This document shows positions 17,657 through 26,937 of a stretch of DNA of 64,000 nucleotides, piece by piece. The notes beneath the pieces are model-generated. The model was not told the origin of the DNA and did not search any database. It saw only the letters and a program-made list of their open reading frames with translations. The DNA comes from Streptomyces fodineus (GTDB taxonomy: Bacteria > Actinomycetota > Actinomycetes > Streptomycetales > Streptomycetaceae): the NCBI RefSeq assembly GCF_001735805.1, contig NZ_CP017248.1, positions 2,232,001-2,296,000 on the forward strand, given 5' to 3'. Positions within the stretch are counted from its first letter, which is position 1. Every line of letters starts with the position of its first letter. A program made the position numbers and the translations under genes.

Positions 17657-19000
17657 GTGACCGTGAAGGACATCCTGGACGCGATCCAGTCGAAGGACGC
17701 CACGTCCGCCGACTTCGCCGCCCTGCCGCTCCCCGAGTCGTACCGCGCGATCACCGTGCACAAGGACGAGACGGAGATGTTCGCGGGCCTTCAGACCCGC
17801 GACAAGGACCCGCGCAAGTCGATCCACCTGGACGACGTTCCCGTGCCCGAGCTGGGCCCGGGCGAGGCCCTGGTGGCCGTCATGGCCTCCTCGGTCAACT
17901 ACAACTCGGTGTGGACCTCGATCTTCGAGCCGCTGCCGACCTTCGGCTTCCTGGAGCGCTACGGCAAGCTCAGCGAGCTGACCAAGCGGCACGACCTGCC
18001 GTACCACATCATCGGCTCCGACCTCGCGGGCGTCGTCCTGCGCACCGGACCGGGCGTCAACGCCTGGAAGCCCGGTGACGAGGTCGTCGCCCACTGCCTG
18101 TCCGTCGAGCTGGAGTCCTCCGACGGCCACAACGACACCATGCTCGACCCCGAGCAGCGCATCTGGGGCTTCGAGACCAACTTCGGCGGCCTCGCCGAGA
18201 TCGCGCTGGTGAAGTCCAACCAGCTGATGCCGAAGCCCGGGCACCTCAGCTGGGAGGAGGCCGCGGCCCCGGGCCTGGTCAACTCCACCGCCTACCGCCA
18301 GCTGGTGTCCCGCAACGGCGCCGGCATGAAGCAGGGCGACAACGTGCTCATCTGGGGCGCGAGCGGCGGACTCGGCTCGTACGCCACCCAGTTCGCCCTC
18401 GCCGGCGGCGCCAACCCCATCTGTGTCGTCTCCAGCGACCAGAAGGCCGACATCTGCCGCTCCATGGGCGCCGAGGCGATCATCGACCGCAACGCCGAGG
18501 GCTACAAGTTCTGGAAGGACGAGAACACCCAGGACCCGAAGGAGTGGAAGCGCTTCGGCAAGCGCATCCGCGAGCTCACCGGCGGCGAGGACATCGACAT
18601 CGTCTTCGAGCACCCCGGCCGCGAGACCTTCGGCGCGAGCGTCTTCGTCACCCGCAAGGGCGGCACCATCACCACCTGTGCCTCGACCTCGGGCTACATG
18701 CACGAGTACGACAACCGCTACCTGTGGATGTCGCTGAAGCGCATCATCGGCTCCCACTTCGCCAACTACCGCGAGGCCTGGGAGGCCAACCGCCTCATCG
18801 CCAAGGGCAAGATCCACCCGACCCTGTCCAAGACCTACTCCCTCGAGGACACCGGCCAGGCCGCCTACGACGTCCACCGCAACCTGCACCAGGGCAAGGT
18901 CGGCGTGCTGTGCCTCGCGCCCGAGGAAGGCCTCGGTGTGCGCGACGAGGAGATGCGCGCCAAGCACCTCGACGCCATCAACCGCTTCCGCAACGTCTGA
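17657..19000 (+). CDS. ccr: Crotonyl-CoA carboxylase/reductase
   Basis: 447 residues from GTG 17657 with GGAGG at good spacing. It catalyses NADPH-dependent reductive carboxylation of crotonyl-CoA to (2S)-ethylmalonyl-CoA, the key step of the ethylmalonyl-CoA pathway and a source of polyketide extender units. It is a medium-chain dehydrogenase/reductase with the NADPH loop GASGGLGSYATQ (about 234-245). Residues that line the CO2 pocket in characterised Ccr enzymes are visible at N81, F172, E173 and H367 (literature numbering N81, F170, E171, H365). It leads a tightly spaced run of five genes and has its own candidate promoter. Confidence 0.96.
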   Translation: MTVKDILDAIQSKDATSADFAALPLPESYRAITVHKDETEMFAGLQTRDKDPRKSIHLDDVPVPELGPGEALVAVMASSVNYNSVWTSIFEPLPTFGFLERYGKLSELTKRHDLPYHIIGSDLAGVVLRTGPGVNAWKPGDEVVAHCLSVELESSDGHNDTMLDPEQRIWGFETNFGGLAEIALVKSNQLMPKPGHLSWEEAAAPGLVNSTAYRQLVSRNGAGMKQGDNVLIWGASGGLGSYATQFALAGGANPICVVSSDQKADICRSMGAEAIIDRNAEGYKFWKDENTQDPKEWKRFGKRIRELTGGEDIDIVFEHPGRETFGASVFVTRKGGTITTCASTSGYMHEYDNRYLWMSLKRIIGSHFANYREAWEANRLIAKGKIHPTLSKTYSLEDTGQAAYDVHRNLHQGKVGVLCLAPEEGLGVRDEEMRAKHLDAINRFRNV

Positions 19001-19009
19001 GAGCCATAG

Positions 19010-21037
19010 ATGACAGAGCGTCAGAAGGACCGTCCGTGGCTCATGCGGACGTACGCCGGCCACTCGACGGCGGAGGCGTCCAACGAGCTGTACCGGCGCA
19101 ACCTCGCCAAGGGCCAGACCGGTCTGTCGGTGGCGTTCGACCTGCCGACGCAGACCGGCTACGACCCCGACCACATCCTCGCCCGCGGCGAGGTCGGCCG
19201 GGTGGGCGTGCCGGTGGCCCATCTCGGTGACATGCGCAGGCTGTTCCAGGACATCCCCCTGGAGCAGATGAACACCTCGATGACGATCAACGCCACCGCC
19301 ATGTGGCTGCTGGCGCTCTACCAGGTCGTCGCCGAGGAGCAGGGCGCGGACATCACCAAGCTCCAGGGCACGACCCAGAACGACATCGTCAAGGAGTACC
19401 TGTCCCGGGGCACCCATGTGTTCCCGCCGGGGCCGTCGCTCCGGCTGACGACGGACATGATCGCGTACACGGTCTCCCACATCCCGAAGTGGAACCCGAT
19501 CAACATCTGCAGCTACCACCTGCAGGAGGCCGGGGCCACGCCGGTGCAGGAGATCGCGTACGCGATGTCCACCGCGATCGCGGTGCTCGACGCCGTGCGC
19601 GACTCGGGCCAGGTGCCGCAGGAGCGCATGGGTGACGTGGTCGCCCGGATCTCCTTCTTCGTGAACGCGGGTGTCCGCTTCATCGAGGAGATGTGCAAGA
19701 TGCGGGCGTTCGGCCGCATCTGGGACAAGGTCACGCGCGAGCGGTACGGCATCGAGAACCCCAAGCAGCGCCGGTTCCGGTACGGCGTCCAGGTCAACTC
19801 CCTCGGCCTGACGGAGGCTCAGCCGGAGAACAACGTCCAGCGGATCGTGCTGGAGATGCTGGCCGTGACGCTGTCGAAGGACGCACGCGCGCGTGCCGTG
19901 CAGCTGCCCGCCTGGAACGAGGCCCTCGGCCTGCCCCGGCCCTGGGACCAGCAGTGGAGCCTGCGCATCCAGCAGGTGCTCGCCTACGAGAGCGACCTGC
20001 TGGAGTACGAGGACATCTTCGAGGGCTCGAAGGTGATCGAGGCGAAGGTGGACCAGCTGGTCACCGACGTCCTCGCGGAGATCGACCGGATCCAGGAGAT
20101 GGGCGGCGCGATGGCCGCCGTGGAGTCCGGTTACCTCAAGTCCCAGCTGGTCGCCTCGCACGCCGAGCGCCGGGCCCGGATCGAGTCCGGGGAGGACAAG
20201 ATCATCGGTGTCAACGCCTTCGAGGGCACCGAGCCGAACCCGCTGACGGCCGACCTGGACACCGCGATCATGACGGTGGACCCGGCGGTCGAGGCCCGGG
20301 TCATCGCCTCGCTGCAGCACTGGCGCGACACGCGGTACCAGCCGCCCTTCAACCACCCGCGCCCGTGCAAGGCGCTGGAGCGGCTGAAGGAGGCCGCCAA
20401 GGGCACCCAGAACCTGATGGAGGCCACGCTGGAGTGCGCCCGCGCCGGGGTCACGACCGGCGAGTGGGCCGGCGCCCTGCGCGAGGTGTTCGGCGAGTAC
20501 CGGGCGCCCACCGGGGTCTCCTCCGCGCCGGTGGCCGTCACCGCCGAGCCGGGCTCCGCGCTCGCCGAGGTGCGCGCCAAGGTGGATGCCACCGCCCGTG
20601 AGCTGGGCGTGGGCAAGCTGCGGTTCCTGGTCGGCAAGCCGGGCCTGGACGGGCACTCCAACGGCGCCGAGCAGATCGCCGTACGCGCGCGTGACGCCGG
20701 CTTCGAGGTGGTCTACCAGGGCATCCGGCTGACGCCCGAGCAGATCGTGGACGCGGCCCTCGCCGAGGACGTGCACGCGGTCGGCCTGTCGATCCTGTCC
20801 GGCTCGCACGCCCAGCTGGTGCCGGACGTGCTCCAGCGGCTGCGTGTGGCCGGTGCCACAGATATACCGGTGATCGCCGGTGGCATCATCCCGAATGGTG
20901 ACGCCGAGCAGCTCAGGTCCGCAGGCGTGGCCGCCGTCTTCACCCCGAAGGACTTCGACATCACCGGAATCATCGGCCGAATCGTCGACGAGATCCGGAA
21001 AGCGAACAAGCTCGACCCCCTGGAGGTCCCCGCATGA
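19010..21037 (+). CDS. Ethylmalonyl-CoA mutase (MeaA-like)
   Basis: 675 residues. The N-terminal 480 residues form the TIM-barrel CoA-mutase domain (TYAGHSTAEASNELYRRNLAKGQTGLS...; the AFDLPTQTGYDPDH motif). The C-terminal B12-binding domain has the GLDGHSNG motif (DxHxxG, lower-ligand His) and SILSGSHAQLV plus AGGIIPNGD. It rearranges ethylmalonyl-CoA to (2S)-methylsuccinyl-CoA with adenosylcobalamin. The single-chain form and its place just after ccr (9 bp) identify Ecm rather than methylmalonyl-CoA mutase. Confidence 0.93.
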   Translation: MTERQKDRPWLMRTYAGHSTAEASNELYRRNLAKGQTGLSVAFDLPTQTGYDPDHILARGEVGRVGVPVAHLGDMRRLFQDIPLEQMNTSMTINATAMWLLALYQVVAEEQGADITKLQGTTQNDIVKEYLSRGTHVFPPGPSLRLTTDMIAYTVSHIPKWNPINICSYHLQEAGATPVQEIAYAMSTAIAVLDAVRDSGQVPQERMGDVVARISFFVNAGVRFIEEMCKMRAFGRIWDKVTRERYGIENPKQRRFRYGVQVNSLGLTEAQPENNVQRIVLEMLAVTLSKDARARAVQLPAWNEALGLPRPWDQQWSLRIQQVLAYESDLLEYEDIFEGSKVIEAKVDQLVTDVLAEIDRIQEMGGAMAAVESGYLKSQLVASHAERRARIESGEDKIIGVNAFEGTEPNPLTADLDTAIMTVDPAVEARVIASLQHWRDTRYQPPFNHPRPCKALERLKEAAKGTQNLMEATLECARAGVTTGEWAGALREVFGEYRAPTGVSSAPVAVTAEPGSALAEVRAKVDATARELGVGKLRFLVGKPGLDGHSNGAEQIAVRARDAGFEVVYQGIRLTPEQIVDAALAEDVHAVGLSILSGSHAQLVPDVLQRLRVAGATDIPVIAGGIIPNGDAEQLRSAGVAAVFTPKDFDITGIIGRIVDEIRKANKLDPLEVPA

Positions 21038-21999
21038 CCACCCCTGTCAACCGCCTTCGCCCGCGGCGCTCCTGCCTGGCCGTACCGGGCTCGAACCCGC
21101 GCTTCCTGGAGAAGGCGCAGGGCCTCCCGGCGGACCAGGTCTTCCTGGACCTGGAGGACGCCTGCGCGCCGCTCGCCAAGCCCGAGGCGCGGCACACCAT
21201 CGTCAAGTTCCTCAACGAGGGCGACTGGACGGGCAAGACGCGCGTCGTGCGCGTCAACGACTGGACGACCGAGTGGACGTACCGCGATGTCGTCACGGTC
21301 GTCGAGGGCGCGGGCCCGAACCTGGACTGCATCATGCTGCCGAAGGTGCAGAACGCCGAGCAGGTCGTCGCCCTCGACCTCCTGCTCACCCAGATCGAGA
21401 AGACGATGGGCTTCGAGGTCGGCCGGATCGGCATCGAGGCGCAGATCGAGAACGCGCAGGGACTGAACAACGTCAACGCGATCGCGCAGGCCTCCCCGCG
21501 CGTCGAGACGATCATCTTCGGCCCGGCCGACTTCATGGCCTCCATCAACATGAAGTCGCTCGTCGTGGGCGAGCAGCCGCCCGGCTACCCGGCGGACGCC
21601 TACCACTACATCCTGATGAAGATCCTGATGGCCGCCCGCGCCAACAACCTCCAGGCGATCGACGGCCCCTACCTGCAGATCCGCAACATCGACGGCTACC
21701 GCGCGGTCGCCCAGCGCGCCGCGGCCCTCGGCTTCGACGGCAAGTGGGTGCTGCACCCGGGCCAGGTCGAGGCGTCCAACGAGATCTTCTCGCCCTCGCA
21801 GGAGGACTACGACCACGCCGAGCTGATCCTGGACGCGTACGACTACTACACGTCCGAGGCGGGCGGCAAGAAGGGCTCCGCGATGCTCGGCGACGAGATG
21901 ATCGACGAGGCCAGCCGCAAGATGGCCCTGGTCATCTCCGGCAAGGGCCGGGCCGCCGGCATGCAGCGCACGTCGAAGTTCGAGATCCCCGCCAGCTAA
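21034..21999 (+). CDS. Malyl-CoA / beta-methylmalyl-CoA lyase (CitE/HpcH fold)
   Basis: 321 residues; ATG overlaps the mutase stop by 4 bp (ATGA). The aldolase-type barrel is recognised from RSCLAVPGSNPRFLEKA, the Mg-binding VFLDLEDACAP, IEAQIENAQGL and KWVLHPGQVEASNEIF. It cleaves beta-methylmalyl-CoA to glyoxylate and propionyl-CoA in the pathway, and malyl-CoA as a second substrate. The assignment rests on neighbours as much as on sequence, because citrate-lyase-beta relatives share these motifs. Confidence 0.9.
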   Translation: MTTPVNRLRPRRSCLAVPGSNPRFLEKAQGLPADQVFLDLEDACAPLAKPEARHTIVKFLNEGDWTGKTRVVRVNDWTTEWTYRDVVTVVEGAGPNLDCIMLPKVQNAEQVVALDLLLTQIEKTMGFEVGRIGIEAQIENAQGLNNVNAIAQASPRVETIIFGPADFMASINMKSLVVGEQPPGYPADAYHYILMKILMAARANNLQAIDGPYLQIRNIDGYRAVAQRAAALGFDGKWVLHPGQVEASNEIFSPSQEDYDHAELILDAYDYYTSEAGGKKGSAMLGDEMIDEASRKMALVISGKGRAAGMQRTSKFEIPAS

Positions 22000-22014
22000 G
22001 GAGCCCTGAGCGCG

Positions 22015-22542
22015 ATGCAGTTCGGACGCACGTACGAGGAGTTCGAGGTCGGGGCGACGTACAAGCACTGGCCGGGCAAGACGGTCACGGAGTACGACGA
22101 CCACCTGTTCTGTCTCCTCACCATGAACCACCACCCGCTCCACATGGACACCAACTACGCCGAGAAGACGACGGACTTCGGCAAGAACGTGGTGGTCGGG
22201 AACTACATCTACTCCCTGCTGCTCGGCATGTCCGTCCCGGACATCTCCGGCAAGGCGATCGCCAACCTGGAGATCGAGTCGCTCAAGCACGTGGCGCCGA
22301 CCTTCCACGGCGACACCATCTACGGCGAGACGACGGTGCTGGACAAGTGGCCGTCGAAGTCGAAGAACGACCGCGGGATCGTCTATGTCGAGACCAAGGG
22401 CTACAAGCAGGACGGCACGCTCGTCTGCGTCTTCCGCCGCAAGGTGATGGTGCCCACCGAGACGTACATCAAGGAGCGCGGCGGCGAGCAGCCCGGCCGC
22501 CCGGAGCTGACCGCACCCGCGGAAAAGAACACGGAGAAGTAG
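22015..22542 (+). CDS. MaoC-like hydratase, probable mesaconyl-CoA hydratase
   Basis: 175 residues, ATG 22015 with AAGGAG upstream. A single hot-dog domain with the R-hydratase-like motif DHLFCLLTMNHHPLHMDTNYA (His and Asp/Asn positions of the hydratase-2 motif). Mesaconyl-CoA hydratase adds water to form beta-methylmalyl-CoA, the substrate of the preceding lyase. The characterised proteobacterial enzyme is longer with two hot-dog domains, so this short form probably works as a dimer. Function is inferred from operon position. Confidence 0.85.
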   Translation: MQFGRTYEEFEVGATYKHWPGKTVTEYDDHLFCLLTMNHHPLHMDTNYAEKTTDFGKNVVVGNYIYSLLLGMSVPDISGKAIANLEIESLKHVAPTFHGDTIYGETTVLDKWPSKSKNDRGIVYVETKGYKQDGTLVCVFRRKVMVPTETYIKERGGEQPGRPELTAPAEKNTEK

Positions 22543-22545
22543 GCC

Positions 22546-23751
22546 ATGGCCCGTCTCGCCCAGACCGCCGGTCTGACCGACGTCCAGCAGGAGATCCTCT
22601 CCACCGTCCGGGACTTCGTCGACAAGGAGATCATTCCTGTCGCGACCGAGCTGGAGCACCGCGACGAGTACCCGCAGCAGATTGTCGACGGCCTGAAGGA
22701 ACTCGGCCTGTTCGGTCTGATGATTCCCGAGGAGTACGGGGGCCTGGGCGAGTCGCTGCTCACCTACGCGCTGTGCGTGGAGGAGATCGCCCGCGGCTGG
22801 ATGTCGGTGTCCGGCATCATCAACACCCACTTCATCGTCGCGTACATGCTCAAGCAGCACGGCACGCAGGAGCAGAAGGACCACTTCCTGCCGAGGATGG
22901 CGGCCGGCGACATCCGGGGCGCCTTCTCGATGTCGGAGCCGGGCCTGGGCTCCGATGTGTCGGCGATCACCTCCAAGGCGGTCAGGGACGGCGACGAGTA
23001 CGTCCTGAACGGCCAGAAGATGTGGCTGACGAACGGCGGCACGTCGTCCCTGGTGGCCGTGCTCGTCCGCAGTGACGAAGGCCACCCCGAGGGCACGGCG
23101 CCCCACAAGTCGATGACCACCTTCCTGATCGAGAAGGAGCCGGGCTTCGGCGAGGTCCGCCCCGGCCTCACCATCCCGGGCAAGATCGAGAAGATGGGCT
23201 ACAAGGGCGTCGACACCACCGAGCTGATCATGGACGGCCTGCACCTTCCGGCCGATCGGGTGCTCGGCGGCGTCACCGGCCGAGGTTTTTACCAAATGAT
23301 GGACGGTGTCGAGGTCGGCCGGGTCAACGTGGCGGCGCGTGGCTGCGGCGTCGCCCAGCGCGCCTTCGAGCTCGGTGTCCAGTACGCCCAGCAGCGGCAC
23401 ACCTTCGGCAAGCCGATCGCCCAGCACCAGGCCATCCAGTTCAAGCTGGCCGAGATGGCGACCAAGGTCGAGGCCGCGCATGCGATGATGGTCAACGCGG
23501 CACGTAAAAAGGACTCCGGCGAGCGAAACGATCTCGAGGCAGGGATGGCGAAGTACCTCGCCTCCGAATACTGCAAGGAGGTCGTGGAGGATGCCTTCCG
23601 GATCCACGGCGGCTACGGATTCTCCAAGGAGTACGAGATCGAGCGCCTCTACCGCGAGGCCCCGATGCTGCTCATCGGTGAAGGTACCGCCGAGATCCAA
23701 AAAATGATCATCGGGCGCAGGCTGCTCGAAGAGTATCGATTCCAGGGCTGA
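22546..23751 (+). CDS. Acyl-CoA dehydrogenase, probable (2S)-methylsuccinyl-CoA dehydrogenase
   Basis: 401 residues; starts 3 nt after the previous stop, with GGAGAAG overlapping it. FAD-binding signatures are AFSMSEPGLGSDVSAITSKA and the IHGGYGFSKEYEIERLYREA terminus; the catalytic Glu is in this latter region or in the YASKHRTFG helix area. It oxidises methylsuccinyl-CoA to mesaconyl-CoA. The proteobacterial enzyme has a long N-terminal extension that this one lacks, so specificity is inferred from the gene order. It ends the ethylmalonyl-CoA operon. Confidence 0.88.
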   Translation: MARLAQTAGLTDVQQEILSTVRDFVDKEIIPVATELEHRDEYPQQIVDGLKELGLFGLMIPEEYGGLGESLLTYALCVEEIARGWMSVSGIINTHFIVAYMLKQHGTQEQKDHFLPRMAAGDIRGAFSMSEPGLGSDVSAITSKAVRDGDEYVLNGQKMWLTNGGTSSLVAVLVRSDEGHPEGTAPHKSMTTFLIEKEPGFGEVRPGLTIPGKIEKMGYKGVDTTELIMDGLHLPADRVLGGVTGRGFYQMMDGVEVGRVNVAARGCGVAQRAFELGVQYAQQRHTFGKPIAQHQAIQFKLAEMATKVEAAHAMMVNAARKKDSGERNDLEAGMAKYLASEYCKEVVEDAFRIHGGYGFSKEYEIERLYREAPMLLIGEGTAEIQKMIIGRRLLEEYRFQG

Positions 23752-23760
23752 TTGTCCGGA

Positions 23761-23799
23761 TACGGGGTGTTTTCTTCGAGAAGAAGATCACACCCCGTA
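23761..23799 (+). terminator. Terminator of the ethylmalonyl-CoA operon
   Basis: TACGGGGTGT (23761-23770) pairs perfectly with ACACCCCGTA (23790-23799). Inside is a smaller CTTC-GA-GAAG hairpin. It starts 9 nt after the acyl-CoA dehydrogenase stop. Confidence 0.7.
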
Positions 23800-23921
23800 G
23801 ACGGTCTTCGGCCGCCGACTCGGCTGGCTGGCTTGCCCAGTTGTAGCCCGCGACCGGTACGATCCCCCGGAAAGCCGCCGTCCCCCGTCTTGCGCGGCAT
23901 CATCCGCTACGAAGGTCATCC

Positions 23922-24578
23922 ATGCCCCACAGCCAAACCTCTGCACCTCGCGACAGCCGAGCCGGCGTACGCCTCGCGCGCGGAGCATCGCCGTGGCTTC
24001 TCCCGACCGTCGCCACCGCAGCCCTCAGCCTGGCCCGCGCCCGCCGCTCCGGTGCGGCCAGGGCCGTGGCCGTGCCCGCCACCGCGCTCGCCGCGGGCAT
24101 GCTGTGGTTCTTCCGCGACCCCGAGCGCGAGATCGGCTCCGGCCGGGTGATCTCGCCCGCCGACGGCGTGGTGCAGAGCATCATGCCGTGGAAGGACGGG
24201 CGCACCCGCGTCGCGATCTTCATGAGCCCGCTGAACGTCCACGTCAACCGCGCGCCCCTCGCGGGCACGGTGACGTCCGTCGAGCACATCCCCGGCGGCT
24301 TTGTTCCTGCTTTCAACAAGGAGAGCGAGAACAACGAGCGCGTAGTCTGGCATTTCGACACCGAACTCGGCGACATCGAGATGATCCAGATCGCCGGCGC
24401 GGTGGCCCGCCGCATCGTGCCCTACCTCCCTGAGGGCACGAAGGTCGAGCAGGGCGACCGTATCGGTCTGATCCGCTTCGGCTCGCGTGTCGATCTCTAC
24501 CTGCCCGAGGGCGTGGAGGTCGCGGTCGAGGTCGGACAGAAGACCGTGGCTGGGGTGACTCGCATTGACCGTGATTGA
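23922..24578 (+). CDS. psd: Phosphatidylserine decarboxylase (short, archaeal/actinobacterial type)
   Basis: 218 residues from ATG 23922. A membrane-associated hydrophobic stretch lies at about 25-62, followed by WFFRDPEREI and SPADGVV (general PSD signature) and the MSPLNVHVNR loop. The self-cleavage site is the Gly-Ser of RFGSRVDLYLP, where the Ser becomes the pyruvoyl cofactor. It converts phosphatidylserine to phosphatidylethanolamine at the membrane. It overlaps the next gene, pssA, which makes its substrate. Confidence 0.92.
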   Translation: MPHSQTSAPRDSRAGVRLARGASPWLLPTVATAALSLARARRSGAARAVAVPATALAAGMLWFFRDPEREIGSGRVISPADGVVQSIMPWKDGRTRVAIFMSPLNVHVNRAPLAGTVTSVEHIPGGFVPAFNKESENNERVVWHFDTELGDIEMIQIAGAVARRIVPYLPEGTKVEQGDRIGLIRFGSRVDLYLPEGVEVAVEVGQKTVAGVTRIDRD

Positions 24579-25422
24579 TCCGGAGACCCAGGCCGGCTGG
24601 GTGCCCGAGGCCGACGAGGTGGACGAAGAGGAGGAGATGCCCCTCTCGCTTCGCCTGTCGATAGCGGACACCCTCACCCTGGGCAACGCCACGTGCGGGT
24701 TCATGGCGGTGTACTTCACCACCACCGGCATCCTGATCCCGCACCTGACGGGGAACGACGAGTCCGCGGGCATGGCGCGGCACAGCGCCGCCACGGCCGT
24801 CATCCTGATGCTGTGCGCGGCCGTCTTCGACCTGTTCGACGGGCTGGTGGCGCGCAAGCTGCGCTCCTCGCCCATGGGCGCGGAGCTGGACAACCTCTCC
24901 GACCTGATCAGCTTCGGGCTCGCGCCCGCGTACTTCGTCCTCGTCTACGGCATGGTCGCGGACGACGCGCACCAGAGAATGGCGGCGCTCGGGGCAATCG
25001 TGGTGCTCCTGGCCGTCGTACTGCGTCTGGCGCGCTTCTCCTGCGTGACGATGAAGGACGGCATGTTCCAGGGCATGCCCAGCCCGTTCGGCGCGCTGAC
25101 GGTCGTCTCGATCGTGCTGCTGGAGCTGCCCTTCGTGGCGACGCTGCTGGCGATTCTCGGGACGGCGTGGCTGATGGTGAGCCGGGTGGAGTACCCGAAG
25201 CCCAGGGGGCGCCTGGCCGGGGCCATGCTGGCCTGGATCGTGCTGTCGATGGGCCTGCTGGCGGCGTGGGCCTTCGACGCCCCGAGCGGTCAGCTGCTCC
25301 TCCAGACGGGCTGCGCGCTGCAGCTGGTCATGGGCGCGGTGATCCCGTTGTTCGCCACGGCTCGGCGCGTGAACAACTTCCGCGACAACCGGCGGGAGGC
25401 GCGGGCGGCGCAGCTGCCCTGA
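24565..25422 (+). CDS. pssA: CDP-diacylglycerol-serine O-phosphatidyltransferase
   Basis: 285 residues with a TTG start at 24565, which overlaps psd by 14 bp; the GTG at 24571 is an alternative. The CDP-alcohol phosphotransferase motif is intact: DGLVARKLRSSPMGAELDNL then SDLISFG, with all the metal-binding Asp residues. About seven or eight hydrophobic segments follow. It joins CDP-diacylglycerol and serine to phosphatidylserine. The N-terminal 25 residues are unusually acidic (DEVDEEEE). Substrate identity rests on coupling to psd. Confidence 0.9.
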   Translation: MTVIDPETQAGWVPEADEVDEEEEMPLSLRLSIADTLTLGNATCGFMAVYFTTTGILIPHLTGNDESAGMARHSAATAVILMLCAAVFDLFDGLVARKLRSSPMGAELDNLSDLISFGLAPAYFVLVYGMVADDAHQRMAALGAIVVLLAVVLRLARFSCVTMKDGMFQGMPSPFGALTVVSIVLLELPFVATLLAILGTAWLMVSRVEYPKPRGRLAGAMLAWIVLSMGLLAAWAFDAPSGQLLLQTGCALQLVMGAVIPLFATARRVNNFRDNRREARAAQLP

Positions 25423-25439
25423 CCCTCGTCCCATCACTG

Positions 25440-25480
25440 ACGGGTGTGGCCCGAGCCGCGACGGCTCGGGCCACACCCGT
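25440..25480 (+). terminator. Strong 18-bp hairpin after pssA
   Basis: Arms 25440-25457 and 25463-25480 are perfectly complementary around a five-base loop, and TT follows. It starts 17 nt beyond the pssA stop. Confidence 0.85.
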
Positions 25481-25650
25481 TTGACATTCAAGGTCTGCCC
25501 GGTTTCCCGTTGACTCCTCAACTACCCCTGGCTTCAGTGGAGTTGCGAGCATCCGCGGACGGGAGGACGGTGGATTACGGAGGGGCATGACTGGGGCATA
25601 TGCCCATAGTCTGGGGGATTTCTGCACTCTCTCGCGGTTGGAGAGCGGGC

Positions 25651-26892
25651 ATGTCTGCCATCACCATCACGGACCACGGTGTCACCCACATATCCACCAT
25701 CAAGGCGAACGAAGGCGATCCGGTGCGCCTGTTCGTACGGGAGTACGACGGCACCACAGGCCACGATCGCAAGCCGGTGCTGATGCTCCACGGCAGAAGC
25801 ACCCCGGCCGCCGTGGGCTTCGACCTCATGGTGGACGCGGCCTTCGGCGACGGCGGTCCCCCGGACCGCTACAGCTGGGCACGGGCACTGGCCGGCGCCG
25901 GCTACGACGTGTTCATCATGGACCTGCAGGGCAACGGGCAGACCCCGCGACCGGCGGTCATGGACGTGCCGTGCAACGCCAACCCGGCCCAGCAGTTCGC
26001 GGTCCTGGTCCCCCATCCGCTCACGGAGACATGCACCCCGCCCTACCCGCACTCGCTGGGCACCTCCGAGACCGAGTGGGGGGAGCTGCACACGGTGGTC
26101 CAGTACATCAGAGCCCTGTCCGACAGGGACAAACCGATCGACGTCATCGGCTGGTCCGCCGCCGCCTTCGTCGTGGGGCCCTACACCCTCCAGCACCCCG
26201 AGAACGTCAACAGCCTGCTCCTGCTGGCCCCGATCTTCCCGCCGAAGGGCCGCTGGTCCGGACGCGCCGACGCGCCCTTCGCGCCTCCGGCCGAGGCAGT
26301 GCCGCCGCCCGTGTCGAAGCCGGCCGTCACGTTCGGCTTCCCGATGCACGTCGGCAGCAAGTCCGGCTTCGCGACCTCGTGGGACAACGAGCAGGGCAGC
26401 CCGCAGCAGCGCGAGCCCGGCATGGTGGACGAGGTGTGGCAGTCGATCATCGCCCTGGACCCGGTCGCGGTGAAGTGGGGGCCCTCCCTGCCGGGCGGCG
26501 GAGCTCCCGGAGGCGCCCTGCGCTACCGGAACACCTACTGGTGGGGCTGGAACAACCAGACGGTGCCCTACAAGGACGAGACGGGCACGCCCGTGCTCGG
26601 CGGCAGGGTGCCCGTGCTCATCCTCTACGGAGCGCGGGACACCCAGGCCAACAACTCGGCCGCGCTGCCGCCGGTCGCCCACTTCTCCGTACCGGATCTC
26701 TACCAGGCCATCGCCGGATCGCAGAAGCTCATGTTCTGCTTCGCCGACGCCGGGCACTCCATGGTCTGGGAACGCCCGGCCAAGTTCCTGCAGCACATGT
26801 CGAAGCAGTGGCTCAAGGACGGCAAGGTCGAGGGGCTCACGGCCGGCAGCTACTTCCGTGACCCGGACGGCGAGCTCACACCCCTGCAGTAG
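25651..26892 (+). CDS. Alpha/beta-fold hydrolase, cytoplasmic
   Basis: 413 residues from ATG 25651 with GGAGAGCGGGC upstream; the frame is open further left but without a site. An HGRST oxyanion loop (MLHGRST, about 45), nucleophile Ser in VIGWSAAAFVV, acid in YGARDTQANN and His in DAGHSMVWE complete a lipase/esterase-like triad. No signal peptide is seen. The WSAAA elbow (GxSxxA) deviates from the usual GxSxG, and the substrate is unknown. It is a stand-alone gene between two terminators. Confidence 0.82.
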   Translation: MSAITITDHGVTHISTIKANEGDPVRLFVREYDGTTGHDRKPVLMLHGRSTPAAVGFDLMVDAAFGDGGPPDRYSWARALAGAGYDVFIMDLQGNGQTPRPAVMDVPCNANPAQQFAVLVPHPLTETCTPPYPHSLGTSETEWGELHTVVQYIRALSDRDKPIDVIGWSAAAFVVGPYTLQHPENVNSLLLLAPIFPPKGRWSGRADAPFAPPAEAVPPPVSKPAVTFGFPMHVGSKSGFATSWDNEQGSPQQREPGMVDEVWQSIIALDPVAVKWGPSLPGGGAPGGALRYRNTYWWGWNNQTVPYKDETGTPVLGGRVPVLILYGARDTQANNSAALPPVAHFSVPDLYQAIAGSQKLMFCFADAGHSMVWERPAKFLQHMSKQWLKDGKVEGLTAGSYFRDPDGELTPLQ

Positions 26893-26898
26893 CCGCGG

Positions 26899-26925
26899 GG
26901 CGGGCGGGCGCCACGCCCGTCCGCC
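26899..26925. terminator. Bidirectional hairpin between convergent genes
   Basis: GGCGGGCGGGC (26899-26909) and GCCCGTCCGCC (26915-26925) pair with one G-T over a 5-nt loop. It sits between the hydrolase stop (26892) and the glycerate kinase stop (26938). Confidence 0.6.
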
Positions 26926-26937
26926 GTTCCGTCCCGC

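Noticed and set aside
17582..20809. Minus-strand 1075-residue frame opposite ccr and ecm
   Set aside because: A mirror of the strong GC3 bias of the real genes; no domain and wrong codon bias.
20713..23700. Minus-strand 995-residue frame opposite the malyl lyase/MaoC/dehydrogenase genes
   Set aside because: Shadow of plus-strand genes whose motifs are unequivocal.
14461..25422. Part of a polyketide biosynthetic cluster
   Set aside because: Ccr occurs in such clusters, but here all other pathway enzymes and psd/pssA are present and no synthase genes are seen, so it is primary metabolism.
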